Assembly (NCBI RefSeq): GCF_003264855.1
Contig: NZ_NFZS01000006.1
Location: 155,622 to 219,621, forward strand
Direction: 5' to 3'
DNA: 64,000 nt
Origin: Dyella jiangningensis
GTDB lineage: Bacteria > Pseudomonadota > Gammaproteobacteria > Xanthomonadales > Rhodanobacteraceae
Below, in pieces: positions 45,819 through 54,837 of this stretch. A program made the position numbers and the translations under genes. Below the pieces are notes generated by a model, which had not been told where the DNA came from, ran no database searches, and saw nothing but the letters and a program-made list of their open reading frames with translations. Position 1 is the stretch's first letter; every line of letters begins with the position of its first letter.

Positions 45819-47114
45819 ATGACCGACACCCGCGCCCTCGCCGCCCAGGCCCTTGCCGATGTCGCCCTGCGCGGCGCTTCGCTGCGTGACGCCATGGAGC
45901 GTTACGCGCCCAAGTTGCCCGACGCGCGTGACCGCGCCCTGTTGATGGCGTTGCTGAGCGACGGTGCGCGCTGGTGGCTGCGTTTCGATGCGGCACTGGA
46001 TCGCCTGCTCGACAAGCCGCTGCGCCAGAAGGAACCGGCCATCCACGCATTGCTGGTGCTGGGGCTGGTGCAGCTGGAGATCCTGCAGCTGCCCGACTAT
46101 GCCGCCGTGGCGGCGACCGTGCAGGCCGCCAGGGCATTGCAGCGACCGCGGTTCGCAGGGCTGGTCAATGCGGTGCTGCGCCGCTGGCAGCGCGAGCGCA
46201 CCGAGTTGCTGGCCGCGCTCGATGCGAAACCGCAGACGCGCCATGCACACCCGGCGTGGCTCGCCAAAGCCATTGCGCGCGACTGGCCCGCGCAGGCGGA
46301 TGCCGTGATGGCCTCGGACAACCTCGAGCCGCCGCTGATGCTGCGCGTGAATCGCCGGCGCACCGATCGCGAGTCGCTGATGGAGCGCCTGCGTCTGGAT
46401 GGCTATACGGTGGACGCGCACCCATGGCTGGCGGATGGCATCGTGCTTCCGCACAGCAGCGACGTCACGCGCATGCCCGGCTTTGCCGCCGGCGAGTTCG
46501 CCGTGCAGGACGGCGCCGCGCAGATCGCGGGCGACCTGGCGGATCTTCGCAGCGGGCAACGCGTGCTCGATGCCTGCGCCGCGCCGGGCGGCAAGGCCTG
46601 TCACCTGCTGGAACGCGAGGACATCGCGCTCACCGCGCTGGAGTTCGAGCCCAAGCGCGCGCAGCGCATCACGCAGAATCTCGAACGCCTGGGCCTCACG
46701 GCCGACATCGTCATCGGCGACGCCGGCGATCCGTCCGCGTGGTGGGATGGCAAGCCCTTTGATCGCATCCTGATCGATGCTCCCTGCTCCGCCACCGGCG
46801 TGATGCGCCGCCGGCCCGACGTGCGCCTGCACCGGCGCGACAGCGACATCGCGCCGCTGGCCGCCCAGCAACGGCGCATCCTGGAGGCGCTGTGGCCGTT
46901 GCTCGCACCGGGCGGCAAGCTCGTCTACATCACCTGTTCGCTGCTGCGTGACGAGAACGAGGCCGTGGTGAACGGCTGGCTGGAAGGCCGCCAGGACGCG
47001 CGCGCCGCAAGCTTCTCGTTGCCCGCGGGACAGCCGGCGGCGGTGGGTTGGCAGGTGCTGCCCGGCGATGGTGACCTCGACGGCATGTACTATGCGGTCC
47101 TCGAGAAGTCCTGA
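45819..47114 (+). CDS. rsmB: 16S rRNA m5C967 methyltransferase RsmB
   Basis: 431 residues from the ATG at 45819. The N-terminal 135 residues are a NusB-like RNA-binding domain (AAQALADVALRGASLRDAME). The SAM-binding motif is VLDACAAPGGKACHLLE (about 248). The two cysteines of the reaction are in DAPCSATGVMRRRPD and YITCSLLRDENEAVV. It methylates C967 of 16S rRNA. It follows fmt in the order def-fmt-rsmB usual in gammaproteobacteria, with a 214-bp repeat-containing gap. Confidence 0.96.
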   Translation: MTDTRALAAQALADVALRGASLRDAMERYAPKLPDARDRALLMALLSDGARWWLRFDAALDRLLDKPLRQKEPAIHALLVLGLVQLEILQLPDYAAVAATVQAARALQRPRFAGLVNAVLRRWQRERTELLAALDAKPQTRHAHPAWLAKAIARDWPAQADAVMASDNLEPPLMLRVNRRRTDRESLMERLRLDGYTVDAHPWLADGIVLPHSSDVTRMPGFAAGEFAVQDGAAQIAGDLADLRSGQRVLDACAAPGGKACHLLEREDIALTALEFEPKRAQRITQNLERLGLTADIVIGDAGDPSAWWDGKPFDRILIDAPCSATGVMRRRPDVRLHRRDSDIAPLAAQQRRILEALWPLLAPGGKLVYITCSLLRDENEAVVNGWLEGRQDARAASFSLPAGQPAAVGWQVLPGDGDLDGMYYAVLEKS

Positions 47115-47238
47115 AGCCGCCGCTTTGCGCGCCGCGCGCATGGCCGCCATGCCCACGCGGCTCAGCACGCCATAAGCGGCGGCCCGTTACGCTTTGGAAC
47201 TGCTTGTGACGCGGCCACGCCGCCTCCGGAATCCACGC

Positions 47239-48969
47239 ATGCTCACCACCTCCCAAGCCACCACGCAGGAACGCCGCCAGTTCTGGCTGCTCTTGTTGAT
47301 CGCCCTGGTGGTGATCGGCGCCGGCATCGGCCTGCGCGATCCCTGGCCGTCGGACGAGCCGCGCTTCGCGCTGGCCGCCAAGCAAATGGTGGAGAGCGGC
47401 GACTGGCTGTTCCCGCATCGCGGCAGCGAGCTGTATTCGGACAAGCCGCCGATGCTGTTCTGGCTGGAGGCCGCCAGCTACAAGGTGATCGGCAACTGGC
47501 GCATCGCGTTCCTGCTGCCGTCGCTGCTGGCCGCGCTCGGTTGCCTGCTGTGCGTGTACGACCTCGGCCGACGGCTGTGGAACCGCCAGGTGGGCCTGTA
47601 TGCCGCCTCGGCGCTGCTGATCACGTTCCAGTTCGTCTACCAGACCAAGCGTGCGCAGATCGATCCGCTGGTGATGTTCTACATCACCGCGGCCAACTGG
47701 GGCCTGCTGGTGCACCTGCTCAAGGGGCCGAACTGGCGGGCATTCTGGTTCGGCTGCTTCTGCGCGGGACTGGGCGTGATCACCAAGGGCGTGGGTGTGC
47801 TCGCGCTGCTGATGCTGGTGCCCTACCTCGTCGCCAGCTTCGGCCAGTGGAACGGCGTGGCGCGCATGGGCGCGGGCGCGTGGTGGCGCTGGGTGCTGGG
47901 ACTGGTCGCCGTGCTGGCGGCGATCGCGGTGTGGCTGGTGCCCATGCTGCTGGGCGCGAAGGCCCACGCGAACGACCCGGCCTACGCCGCCTACGTCAAC
48001 GACATCCTGTTCCACCAGACGGCGGGGCGCTATGGCAAGTCGTGGGATCACCACCACAACACGCTCTACTACGTGCCGATCGTGCTGTTCACCTGGCTGC
48101 CGCTGTCGCTGACCTACCCGGGCACGCTGCCGCGCTGGTGGCGCGCACTGAAGGAAAAGGATGCGCGGATCCTGCTGCCTCTGGGCTGGATCGTGCTGCT
48201 GCTGGTGTTCTTCTCCATCCCCAAGGGCAAGCGCGACGTCTACATCATGCCGGCGCTGCCGATGCTGGCACTGGTGACCGCGCCGTACCTCGGCGAGCTG
48301 CTGCACAAGCGCTGGCTGCGCATCGCCGGGCTGGTCTTCATCGGCGTGATGGGTGCGGCGATGCTTGTCATGGGCATCGCCGGGCTCGCGGTGCATCCGA
48401 AGGCCACCACCAATTTCGCCATCGCCCGCGGCTTCGAGGACGGCGGACGCGCCCTGTGGTGGATGGGCACCACGCTCGGCGCCATCCTGTTGCTGCTGGT
48501 CGCCGCGCTGCGCGTGCGCCGCGCCGTGGCCGCGGTGGCTGGCGGCATGGTGGCGATGTGGCTGGTGCTGGGGTTCTGGGCGTATCCGATCCTCAACGAT
48601 TCCAGTTCCGCCGCGGGCGTGATGCAGGAAGTGCGCGACCGCCTACCTGCCGGCGACCAGCTCGGCATGGTGGCGTGGAAGGAGCAGAACCTGTTGATGC
48701 TCAACCGTCCAGCGGTCGATTTCGGCTTCACCCAGCCGTGGCACGACCAGTACGCCGCCGGCGTGAAGTGGCAGGCACAGGATCCCGCGCATCGCTGGTT
48801 GTTCGTGCTCGACCCGGTGATGGGGCAGTGCGTGGACCGCAGCAAGGCGATCAGCCTGGGCCACGCGAATCGTCGCGAGTGGTGGATGTTCAAGGCCGAT
48901 GCAGTGACCCCGGGCTGTCTGCCGGACGAGAGCATCGATCGCCTGCCGGCGGCCGCCGTCGACGAGTAA
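47239..48969 (+). CDS. ArnT-like GT83 membrane glycosyltransferase (first copy)
   Basis: 576 residues from the ATG at 47239. About twelve hydrophobic segments. WPSDEPRFALAAKQMVESGD is the first periplasmic loop with the acidic motif typical of GT-C enzymes, and DKPPMLFWLEAASYKVIG is the second ArnT/PMT-like motif. Members transfer a sugar from undecaprenyl phosphate to lipid A, glycan or protein on the periplasmic side. The acceptor and sugar are unknown. A 568-residue paralogue closes the same glycan block at 54.8 kb. Confidence 0.9.
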   Translation: MLTTSQATTQERRQFWLLLLIALVVIGAGIGLRDPWPSDEPRFALAAKQMVESGDWLFPHRGSELYSDKPPMLFWLEAASYKVIGNWRIAFLLPSLLAALGCLLCVYDLGRRLWNRQVGLYAASALLITFQFVYQTKRAQIDPLVMFYITAANWGLLVHLLKGPNWRAFWFGCFCAGLGVITKGVGVLALLMLVPYLVASFGQWNGVARMGAGAWWRWVLGLVAVLAAIAVWLVPMLLGAKAHANDPAYAAYVNDILFHQTAGRYGKSWDHHHNTLYYVPIVLFTWLPLSLTYPGTLPRWWRALKEKDARILLPLGWIVLLLVFFSIPKGKRDVYIMPALPMLALVTAPYLGELLHKRWLRIAGLVFIGVMGAAMLVMGIAGLAVHPKATTNFAIARGFEDGGRALWWMGTTLGAILLLLVAALRVRRAVAAVAGGMVAMWLVLGFWAYPILNDSSSAAGVMQEVRDRLPAGDQLGMVAWKEQNLLMLNRPAVDFGFTQPWHDQYAAGVKWQAQDPAHRWLFVLDPVMGQCVDRSKAISLGHANRREWWMFKADAVTPGCLPDESIDRLPAAAVDE

Positions 48970-49007
48970 GCATGCAGGGGCGGCGCCGCACGTGGCGACC
49001 GTCCTGG

Positions 49008-50117
49008 CTATCCGGCCAGCAGTGCCTGGTAGATCGCCTCGGTGCGCTGGACGAACAAAGGCAGCCCGAAGTCGCGCTCGGCATGCGCGCGTGCGGCCGC
49101 GCCCATGGCGGGCAGCGATGCGCGTTGTTCCAGGATGGACGTCACGGCAGCGGCGATGGCCGCCCGGTCGCGCACCGGCACCAGCCAGCCATCCTTGCCC
49201 GGCTCCAGGTTCTCGGGCAGCCCGGCGTAGTCGCTGAGCAATACCGGCTTGCCCATCGCCATCATTTCGCGACATGCGAAGGAGATGGTTTCGACGTCGT
49301 AGGACAGTACGAAACCCGCATCGAGCGCCGCCACCATCGGCCGCGGATCGGTGAGCACGCCCGGGAACACCACCGTGTCCTGCAGGCCCAGCGCCGCGAC
49401 GCGCTCGCGTTCGGCGGCCTTGGGCGGCACGCCGGCGATCACGATACGCAGGCGATGTCGCAGCTCGGGCACAAGCGTGGCGACAGCCTCCAGCAGATCC
49501 ATCCAGCCCTTGTAGGCTGCGGTGCCGGCATTGCTGCCCAGCAGCAGCATGTCACCGTCCACGCCCCAGCGTTCGCGCAACCCGACTGCCTCGCCGGTCG
49601 GCCGGGGCGACCAGTGCTCGATGTCGATGCCGTTGTGGACCGTCGACAGGCGGCACCGCCGATAGGCCGTCGTGGCCAGTTCGCGGCGGGTGTCATCGCA
49701 CACGGCGATCACCTGGTCGGTGCGACGCGCACGCAGCCAATGGCCGATGCCGCGCACCGGCTTGGAGTTGTGCTTGGTCCAGACCACGGCGGGCCGGCTC
49801 GCCGGCATCGCCGACAGCACGAGCCGGTGGTCGGCCGAACCGTTCACGTGGACGATGTCGAAGGCGTGCGTGCGCAGGTAGTCCGCCAGCTGCGAACGGG
49901 CACGCCGCCGGGCGCGCCAGCGGCCCAGGCCATTGGGAAAGGGCTGGTCCAGCACGAACACGCCGGGCAGCGCGCGCGCCTCGTGGTTGAGGCGGCTGCC
50001 GGGCGGGGCGGCGACGTGAATCTCGTGGCGCGACGCCAGCGCCGCGGCCAGCGTGCGGATGTACGTGGTGTGACCCCCACCATCACCCGAGTGGAAGTTG
50101 GTGAATAAGAGCTTCAC
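49008..50117 (-). CDS. GT4-type glycosyltransferase (GTG start)
   Basis: 369 residues from the GTG at 50117, which has GAGG 7 bases upstream; a TTG at 50123 is a weaker alternative. GT-B fold: the N-terminal domain starts VKLLFTNFHSGDGGGHTTYI with the glycine-rich loop, and the donor-binding half has GSNAGTAAYKGWMDLLEA and SYDVETISFACREMMAMGKP, where the usual ExxxxxxxE spacing is conserved. It is a cytoplasmic transferase likely acting on lipopolysaccharide core. The only minus-strand gene in the glycan block. Confidence 0.88.
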   Translation of the reverse strand: MKLLFTNFHSGDGGGHTTYIRTLAAALASRHEIHVAAPPGSRLNHEARALPGVFVLDQPFPNGLGRWRARRRARSQLADYLRTHAFDIVHVNGSADHRLVLSAMPASRPAVVWTKHNSKPVRGIGHWLRARRTDQVIAVCDDTRRELATTAYRRCRLSTVHNGIDIEHWSPRPTGEAVGLRERWGVDGDMLLLGSNAGTAAYKGWMDLLEAVATLVPELRHRLRIVIAGVPPKAAERERVAALGLQDTVVFPGVLTDPRPMVAALDAGFVLSYDVETISFACREMMAMGKPVLLSDYAGLPENLEPGKDGWLVPVRDRAAIAAAVTSILEQRASLPAMGAAARAHAERDFGLPLFVQRTEAIYQALLAG

Positions 50118-50334
50118 GCCCAAGCCTCAAGGAAAGACAACGAACCCGCCGCAGGAATCTGCCGGGATATGAACCCTATCTCTCTTGTACTAGGGGAAGG
50201 ATCGGGTTTTCCCCATAGAATGTCATAGATTGTACAGGCGGATTCCTGTTCCCTTCGGCATGAGTGGAGCAGCAGCCACGTCGGTATGCACGGCGTAGGA
50301 CTGGCTTCGCTGGCCGGAATTGATCGAGGATGGA

Positions 50335-51588
50335 ATGAGAGAAGTTGCACCTGCCACCGTGGCCGCGCGTACTGCCCCGCTGGTATCCACGCTGTTGCTT
50401 GCGCTGCTTCCGCTCTCATTCGCGACTCCCGGCCGGGCCAAGGTGACCCTGGTGGGCGTGCTGTTCTTCTATGGCTTGTATCTGCTGATCGCCGACCGGA
50501 CGGCCCGCGCCATCTATCGCGGGGCGCGCCCCATCACGTGGTTGTGCTGGGCCGCCGTGCTGTTCGCGGCGGCGAACATCCTGGGCCATGGCCTGCACTG
50601 GAACGAGTTCGACCTGCCCTCGCACATCCTGCTGTTCCTCGGCATCACCGCCGTCTTTACCCGGCCACTGCGGATGGCGTGGTTCTGGCGCGGGCTGAGC
50701 ATGACGGCGGCGGTGCTCGGCCTGGTCTGCATCTACCAGCACTATTTCCAGGGCGCCGAGCGCGCCTCGGGCATCGATGGCGGCGACTGGGGCGTGATCG
50801 AGCTGGCCATGTTCATGCTGGTGCTGTCGCTGAGCAGCGTGGTCCAGTTGCTGCGGCCGCAGCTCGCGCTGACGGAACGCGTCTTCCATGCGCTCTGCGC
50901 CGCGCTCGGCATGTTCGGCGCGCTGCTGACGCAGAGCCGAGGCCCGCTGCTGGCCTGCGTCCCCGTGTTCGCCCTGGTGATCGGCTGCTCGATCTATCGC
51001 ACGCGGCAGTGGCGCGCACCCCTGGTCGTGCTGGCGGGCGCCGTGCTGGTGGCCTCGGGGGCGGTGCTGCTGATGCGGGGCGAGATCGTGGCCCGCTTCG
51101 ACGCGATCGGCCATGAAGTGCGCACGTACAGCAGCAACGATACGCAGGGTGCCGTGCGCGAACGCCTGGAAATGTGGCGGGTCGCCACGCGGGCCTTCGT
51201 CGAGCACCCCGTGACCGGCGTGGGCATCGACCAGTTCGGCAAGTACACGCAATCGCAGGTGAAGCTTGGCCTGGCCAGCGATTCCATCGCCAAGTACGAA
51301 CACCCGCACAGCGAATACCTGGAGGCGGCGGTGGCCGGCGGCGTGCCCGGGCTGATCCTGTTGCTGCTGTTGTTCGGCATGCCGCTGGTGCTGTTCGCGC
51401 GGCGTGTGTTCGACCGGGATGACGCGGTGGCCATCTCGGCCATGATCGGCCTGCTGACGGTGCTGATGTATGTGCTGTGCGGGCTGACCGACAATGTGTT
51501 CTATCGTTCCATGCCCCATTCGCTGTTTTTCTTCCTGGTGCTGGGCATGACGGTGCAGATCAGCCGCCTGCGCGCGACCGGAGCCTGA
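50335..51588 (+). CDS. O-antigen ligase / polymerase-like membrane protein
   Basis: 417 residues from the ATG at 50335 (GAGGATGG upstream). About ten hydrophobic helices and a large periplasmic loop (about 250-330) carrying RERLEMWRVATRAFVEHPVT, GVGIDQF and HPHSEYLEAAVAGG, the Wzy_C/WaaL signature region with the conserved Arg and His. It would ligate an undecaprenyl-linked glycan to lipid A core or polymerise O-units. The two roles cannot be separated by sequence. About 220 bp of AT-rich DNA precede it. Confidence 0.88.
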   Translation: MREVAPATVAARTAPLVSTLLLALLPLSFATPGRAKVTLVGVLFFYGLYLLIADRTARAIYRGARPITWLCWAAVLFAAANILGHGLHWNEFDLPSHILLFLGITAVFTRPLRMAWFWRGLSMTAAVLGLVCIYQHYFQGAERASGIDGGDWGVIELAMFMLVLSLSSVVQLLRPQLALTERVFHALCAALGMFGALLTQSRGPLLACVPVFALVIGCSIYRTRQWRAPLVVLAGAVLVASGAVLLMRGEIVARFDAIGHEVRTYSSNDTQGAVRERLEMWRVATRAFVEHPVTGVGIDQFGKYTQSQVKLGLASDSIAKYEHPHSEYLEAAVAGGVPGLILLLLLFGMPLVLFARRVFDRDDAVAISAMIGLLTVLMYVLCGLTDNVFYRSMPHSLFFFLVLGMTVQISRLRATGA

Positions 51589-51636
51589 CCGCGCCGTCAT
51601 GGCGCCGGTGCCACTTCCACCTTTCAGCGCGACTCC

Positions 51637-52611
51637 ATGGCCCGCATCAACCTCATTGCGTGGGACAACAACCGTGGCCTGAGCCATGACATCCGCCTGC
51701 TGCGCGACGCGCTGCGCGAGCTGGGCCACGAGGTGAGCTTCACGCCGGCCAGCGCGCCGCGAAAGCGCCGCTGGTGGCAGAAGCTTGCCCTGCGCTGGAG
51801 CGCCAGCCGCAAGGCACCTCGGTACGACCTCAACATCACGCTGGAACACGCCAGCCCCGAGCACCTGCCGCTGGCGCGGCTCAATGCGTTCATCCCCAAT
51901 CCGGAATGGTTTTCCCAGCGCGACCGCAAGCAACTGGCGCGCTATGACGTCGTGCTCACCAAGACGCGCGAAGCGACCGGGATCTTCCAGCGGCTGGGCG
52001 TGCGCACGCTGCCGATCGGCTTCCACAGCACCGATTGCCTGCAGCCCGCCCGCGAACGCCAGCCCACCTTCCTGCATCTGGCCGGTGCCAGCCGGATGAA
52101 GGGCACGGAGCGCCTGCTGGCGACATGGCGGCGGCATCCCGAATGGCCCGTGCTGCACGTGCTGCAGGCGCCGGGCGTCGGTCCGGATGTCGACCTTTCG
52201 GCGGCCAACATCGTGCATCGCCGCGAATACGTGGCCGACATCGCCGAGATCCGCACGCTGCAGAACAGCCACGCGTTCCACCTGTGCCTGTCCGAGACGG
52301 AAGGCTGGGGCCATTACATCGTCGAGGCCTTGAGCTGCGGCGCCGTGGTGCTGACCTGCGATGCGCCGCCCATGAACGAACTGGTCACGGCCGCGCGCGG
52401 CGTACCGGTCGCGGCGACCCCGGACGGCCCACTCAACCTCGCCATCCGTTACCTGTTCGACGAGGTCGCACTGGAGGCCGCCGTCGAGCGCTGCCGTCGC
52501 ATGGAACAGGCCGAATGGGAGCAGTTGGGCGCTGCCGCCCGCGGCTGGTACGTGGACAACCAGCAAGGTTTCGGGGCACGGCTGGACGCGGCGCTGCAGC
52601 AGTTGCTCTGA
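51637..52611 (+). CDS. Glycosyltransferase, GT-B fold
   Basis: 324 residues. MARINLIAWDNNRGLSHDIR is the N-terminal Rossmann strand and loop; FLHLAGASRMKGTERLLATW and SETEGWGHYIVEALSCGAVV are the donor-binding elements of GT1/GT4-like enzymes. It starts 48 bp after the O-antigen ligase-like gene and is probably in its operon. Donor and acceptor unknown. Confidence 0.85.
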   Translation: MARINLIAWDNNRGLSHDIRLLRDALRELGHEVSFTPASAPRKRRWWQKLALRWSASRKAPRYDLNITLEHASPEHLPLARLNAFIPNPEWFSQRDRKQLARYDVVLTKTREATGIFQRLGVRTLPIGFHSTDCLQPARERQPTFLHLAGASRMKGTERLLATWRRHPEWPVLHVLQAPGVGPDVDLSAANIVHRREYVADIAEIRTLQNSHAFHLCLSETEGWGHYIVEALSCGAVVLTCDAPPMNELVTAARGVPVAATPDGPLNLAIRYLFDEVALEAAVERCRRMEQAEWEQLGAAARGWYVDNQQGFGARLDAALQQLL

Positions 52612-52690
52612 CCGGGTAATACCCGCGTCATGGCGGCCCGTCCAGCGGAATGCGTGGCCTTGGCCTTCCTGCCGCCTCTAGAATCTCGCC

Positions 52691-53506
52691 ATGCCTACCT
52701 TCCCCCTCACCCTCGTGGTCATCACCTACAACGAGGCGAACAGCATCGCCCGCTGCCTCGACAGCGTGCCGTTCGCGGCCGAGAAGCTGGTGATCGACAG
52801 CGGCAGCACGGACGACACCGTCGCCATCGCGCAGGCGCACGGCGCGCGCGTGGTGCACCAGGACTGGCTGGGTTTCGGCGCGCAGCGCAACTTCGCCACC
52901 ACCCAGTGCAGCCATGACTGGATCCTGGCGCTGGATGCCGACGAATACCTCTCGCCGGAACTGGCCGCCGAACTGGAGCGCCGCCTGCCCGAGCTGATGG
53001 CCAGCGACAACAGCGCCGTGATCCTGCGCCGCGCCACCATCTACATGGGCGCGCCGATGCGCTGGTACCTGCCGTCGATGGGCGAGAAGATGGCCCGCCT
53101 GTTCCACCGCGACCGCGCGCGCTGGAAGGACGTGCGCGTGCATGAGTCGCTGGTGTTCGATGGCCCGTCGGTGACGCTGCATGCGCGCTTCAACCACGAG
53201 AACAACCCGAGCCTGCCGCAGAAGCAGATCAAGGTGCTGCGCTACGCGGAGCTGAAGTGCCGCGACTGGCTGGAGAAGAACAAGCCGGTGCGCATGTGGC
53301 AGACACCGTTCGTGTATCTGCTGGCCTTCATCAAGGATTACTTCTTCCGCCTCGCCTTTCTCGACGGCTGGCGCGGCTTCGTAATCGCCCAGACAGCTGC
53401 CTCGTACGCGGCCTACAAGCGCATGCGTTACTACGAGATGCGCCGCAACCCCGCTTCGCTGGAAAGCGCCGCGGACGCCCTGATTCGCCACGGTATCGAT
53501 CGATGA
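52691..53506 (+). CDS. GT2 glycosyltransferase, WaaE/KdtX-like
   Basis: 271 residues. LVVITYNEANSIARCLDSV is the GT-A nucleotide-binding start, LALDADEYLSPELAAEL contains the DxD metal motif, and RDRARWKDVRVHESLVFDG is typical of the WaaE/KdtX lipopolysaccharide core beta-1,4-glucosyltransferase group. It probably adds glucose to heptose or KDO of the core. The stop overlaps the next ATG by four bases (ATGA). Confidence 0.9.
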   Translation: MPTFPLTLVVITYNEANSIARCLDSVPFAAEKLVIDSGSTDDTVAIAQAHGARVVHQDWLGFGAQRNFATTQCSHDWILALDADEYLSPELAAELERRLPELMASDNSAVILRRATIYMGAPMRWYLPSMGEKMARLFHRDRARWKDVRVHESLVFDGPSVTLHARFNHENNPSLPQKQIKVLRYAELKCRDWLEKNKPVRMWQTPFVYLLAFIKDYFFRLAFLDGWRGFVIAQTAASYAAYKRMRYYEMRRNPASLESAADALIRHGIDR

Positions 53507-54531
53507 GCAAGCAGCACTATTTACTCTACGGCTCGGAGCGCTACGCGCTGGCCATCCTCCGTCCGGTGCAGGAAGCCATCCGCGCGCGCGGCGACGAGGC
53601 CGCCTGGTTCTTCGATGGCCCCGGCGCGGAAGACCTGGTGGAGGGCGAGCGCCTGCTCACCGTGCAGGAGGTGCGCGCGTGGAAGGCGCGCGCGGTGATC
53701 ACTTCCAGCAATGCCGTGCCGCACTTTTTTCCGGGCGTGAAGGTGGAAACCTTCCACGGCTTCGACGCAGGCAAGCCGCGTCACATCTACGTGCGCGGCT
53801 TCTTTGACCTGTACTGCACCACGGGCCCGCGCGACACGGCGAAGTTCAACGAGATCGCCGACCGCGTGGGCCATTTCTCGGTGGTGGAAACGGGCTTTCC
53901 CAAGCTCGACCCTTTCATGAAGCAGATCAGCGGCCCCATCCCGCCGGTGCGCCAACCGCCCGTGATCCTTTACCACTCCACCTTCTCGCCGTCGTGGAGC
54001 GCGGCCGAAACGCTGTATGAAGAGGTGAAGCGCCTTTCGCGCGACGGCCGCTGGCGCTGGATCGTCACCTTCCATCCGAAGATGAATCCGGAGACGACGG
54101 CCAAGTTCAAGGCGCTGCAGAACGAGTACCTGAGCTTCGCCGAGAACGACAACATCCTCGAACTGTTCCCGCAGGTCGACATGATGTGCTCGGACACCTC
54201 ATCCGCGCTCAACGAGTTCCTGCTCACCGGCAAGCCGGTGGTGACCTTCAAGAACCGCCGCCCGGGTCCGCAGCTGATCGATATCGACGAGGTGGCGCAG
54301 TTCGAGCCGGCGATCGAGCGGGCGCTGGCGCGGCCGCCCGAGCTGATGCAGGCCATCCGCGAGTATGGCGACGCCATCCATCCCTACCGGGACGGCCACT
54401 CCAGCGAGCGCATCCTGAAGGCCATCGATGGCTTCATCGCCGCCGGCGGCCGCAACCGCCGCCGCAAGCCGTGGAATTTCTGGCGGAAGCTGAAGATTCG
54501 GCGGCGCATCGGCTACTGGGGGCCGGTCTGA
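53503..54531 (+). CDS. CDP-glycerol:glycerophosphotransferase-like protein
   Basis: 342 residues, start overlapping the GT2 gene. The second half (ILYHSTFSPSWSAAETLYEE, RWIVTFHPKMNPETTAKF, MMCSDTSSALNEFLLTGKPV) is the TagF/CDP-glycerol transferase-like GT-B domain, with the HPKM and SDTSSALNEF motifs clear. In Gram-positives the family builds teichoic acids; relatives in Gram-negative bacteria modify lipopolysaccharide core or capsule with glycerol phosphate or act as KDO-linked transferases. The very basic C-terminal tail (RRRKPWNFWRKLKIRRR) may bind membrane. Function uncertain. Confidence 0.8.
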   Translation: MSKQHYLLYGSERYALAILRPVQEAIRARGDEAAWFFDGPGAEDLVEGERLLTVQEVRAWKARAVITSSNAVPHFFPGVKVETFHGFDAGKPRHIYVRGFFDLYCTTGPRDTAKFNEIADRVGHFSVVETGFPKLDPFMKQISGPIPPVRQPPVILYHSTFSPSWSAAETLYEEVKRLSRDGRWRWIVTFHPKMNPETTAKFKALQNEYLSFAENDNILELFPQVDMMCSDTSSALNEFLLTGKPVVTFKNRRPGPQLIDIDEVAQFEPAIERALARPPELMQAIREYGDAIHPYRDGHSSERILKAIDGFIAAGGRNRRRKPWNFWRKLKIRRRIGYWGPV

Positions 54532-54569
54532 AGCGTCAGGACTGAGAGGGGCCCGTACCCTCACCCCAA

Positions 54570-54687
54570 CCCCTCTCCCGAGGGGAGAGGGGCTGACGCT
54601 CGAGCTCTTCCCCCGATAAAAGTTGAGCCTGACCCTTGAACCCTTCTCCCTCCGGCGACCCGAAGGTAGTCCCTGTGGGAGAGAAGG
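54570..54687. repeat. Two dispersed palindromic repeats between the CDP-glycerol-like and ArnT-like genes
   Basis: The gap 54532-54837 (306 bp) has no gene. CCCCTCTCCCGAGGGGAGAG followed by GGG (54570-54592) is close to the palindrome at 36441. The segment 54641-54687 (containing GACCCGAAGGTAGTCCCTGT) is the inverted copy of 63605-63652 and folds as a hairpin with CTTCTCCC/GGGAGAAG-like arms. Confidence 0.82.
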
Positions 54688-54837
54688 TACCGGCCCCACG
54701 GGACATCCTTCGGTCGCAGGCGGATGAGGGTCCGGGGCGGAGCGAAGCACGGCCCTCTTGCACTCCCTGAATTCCCGTTCGGACCGGCCTGCGCGGCTCG
54801 GGATAGAATCGTCTCAACACCATCAAGAAGACTGCCC

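Noticed and set aside
50118..50334. A JUMPstart/ops element or promoter before the O-antigen ligase-like gene
   Set aside because: No GGCGGTAGCGT-like ops sequence and no well-spaced -35/-10 pair was found, although the region is AT-rich.
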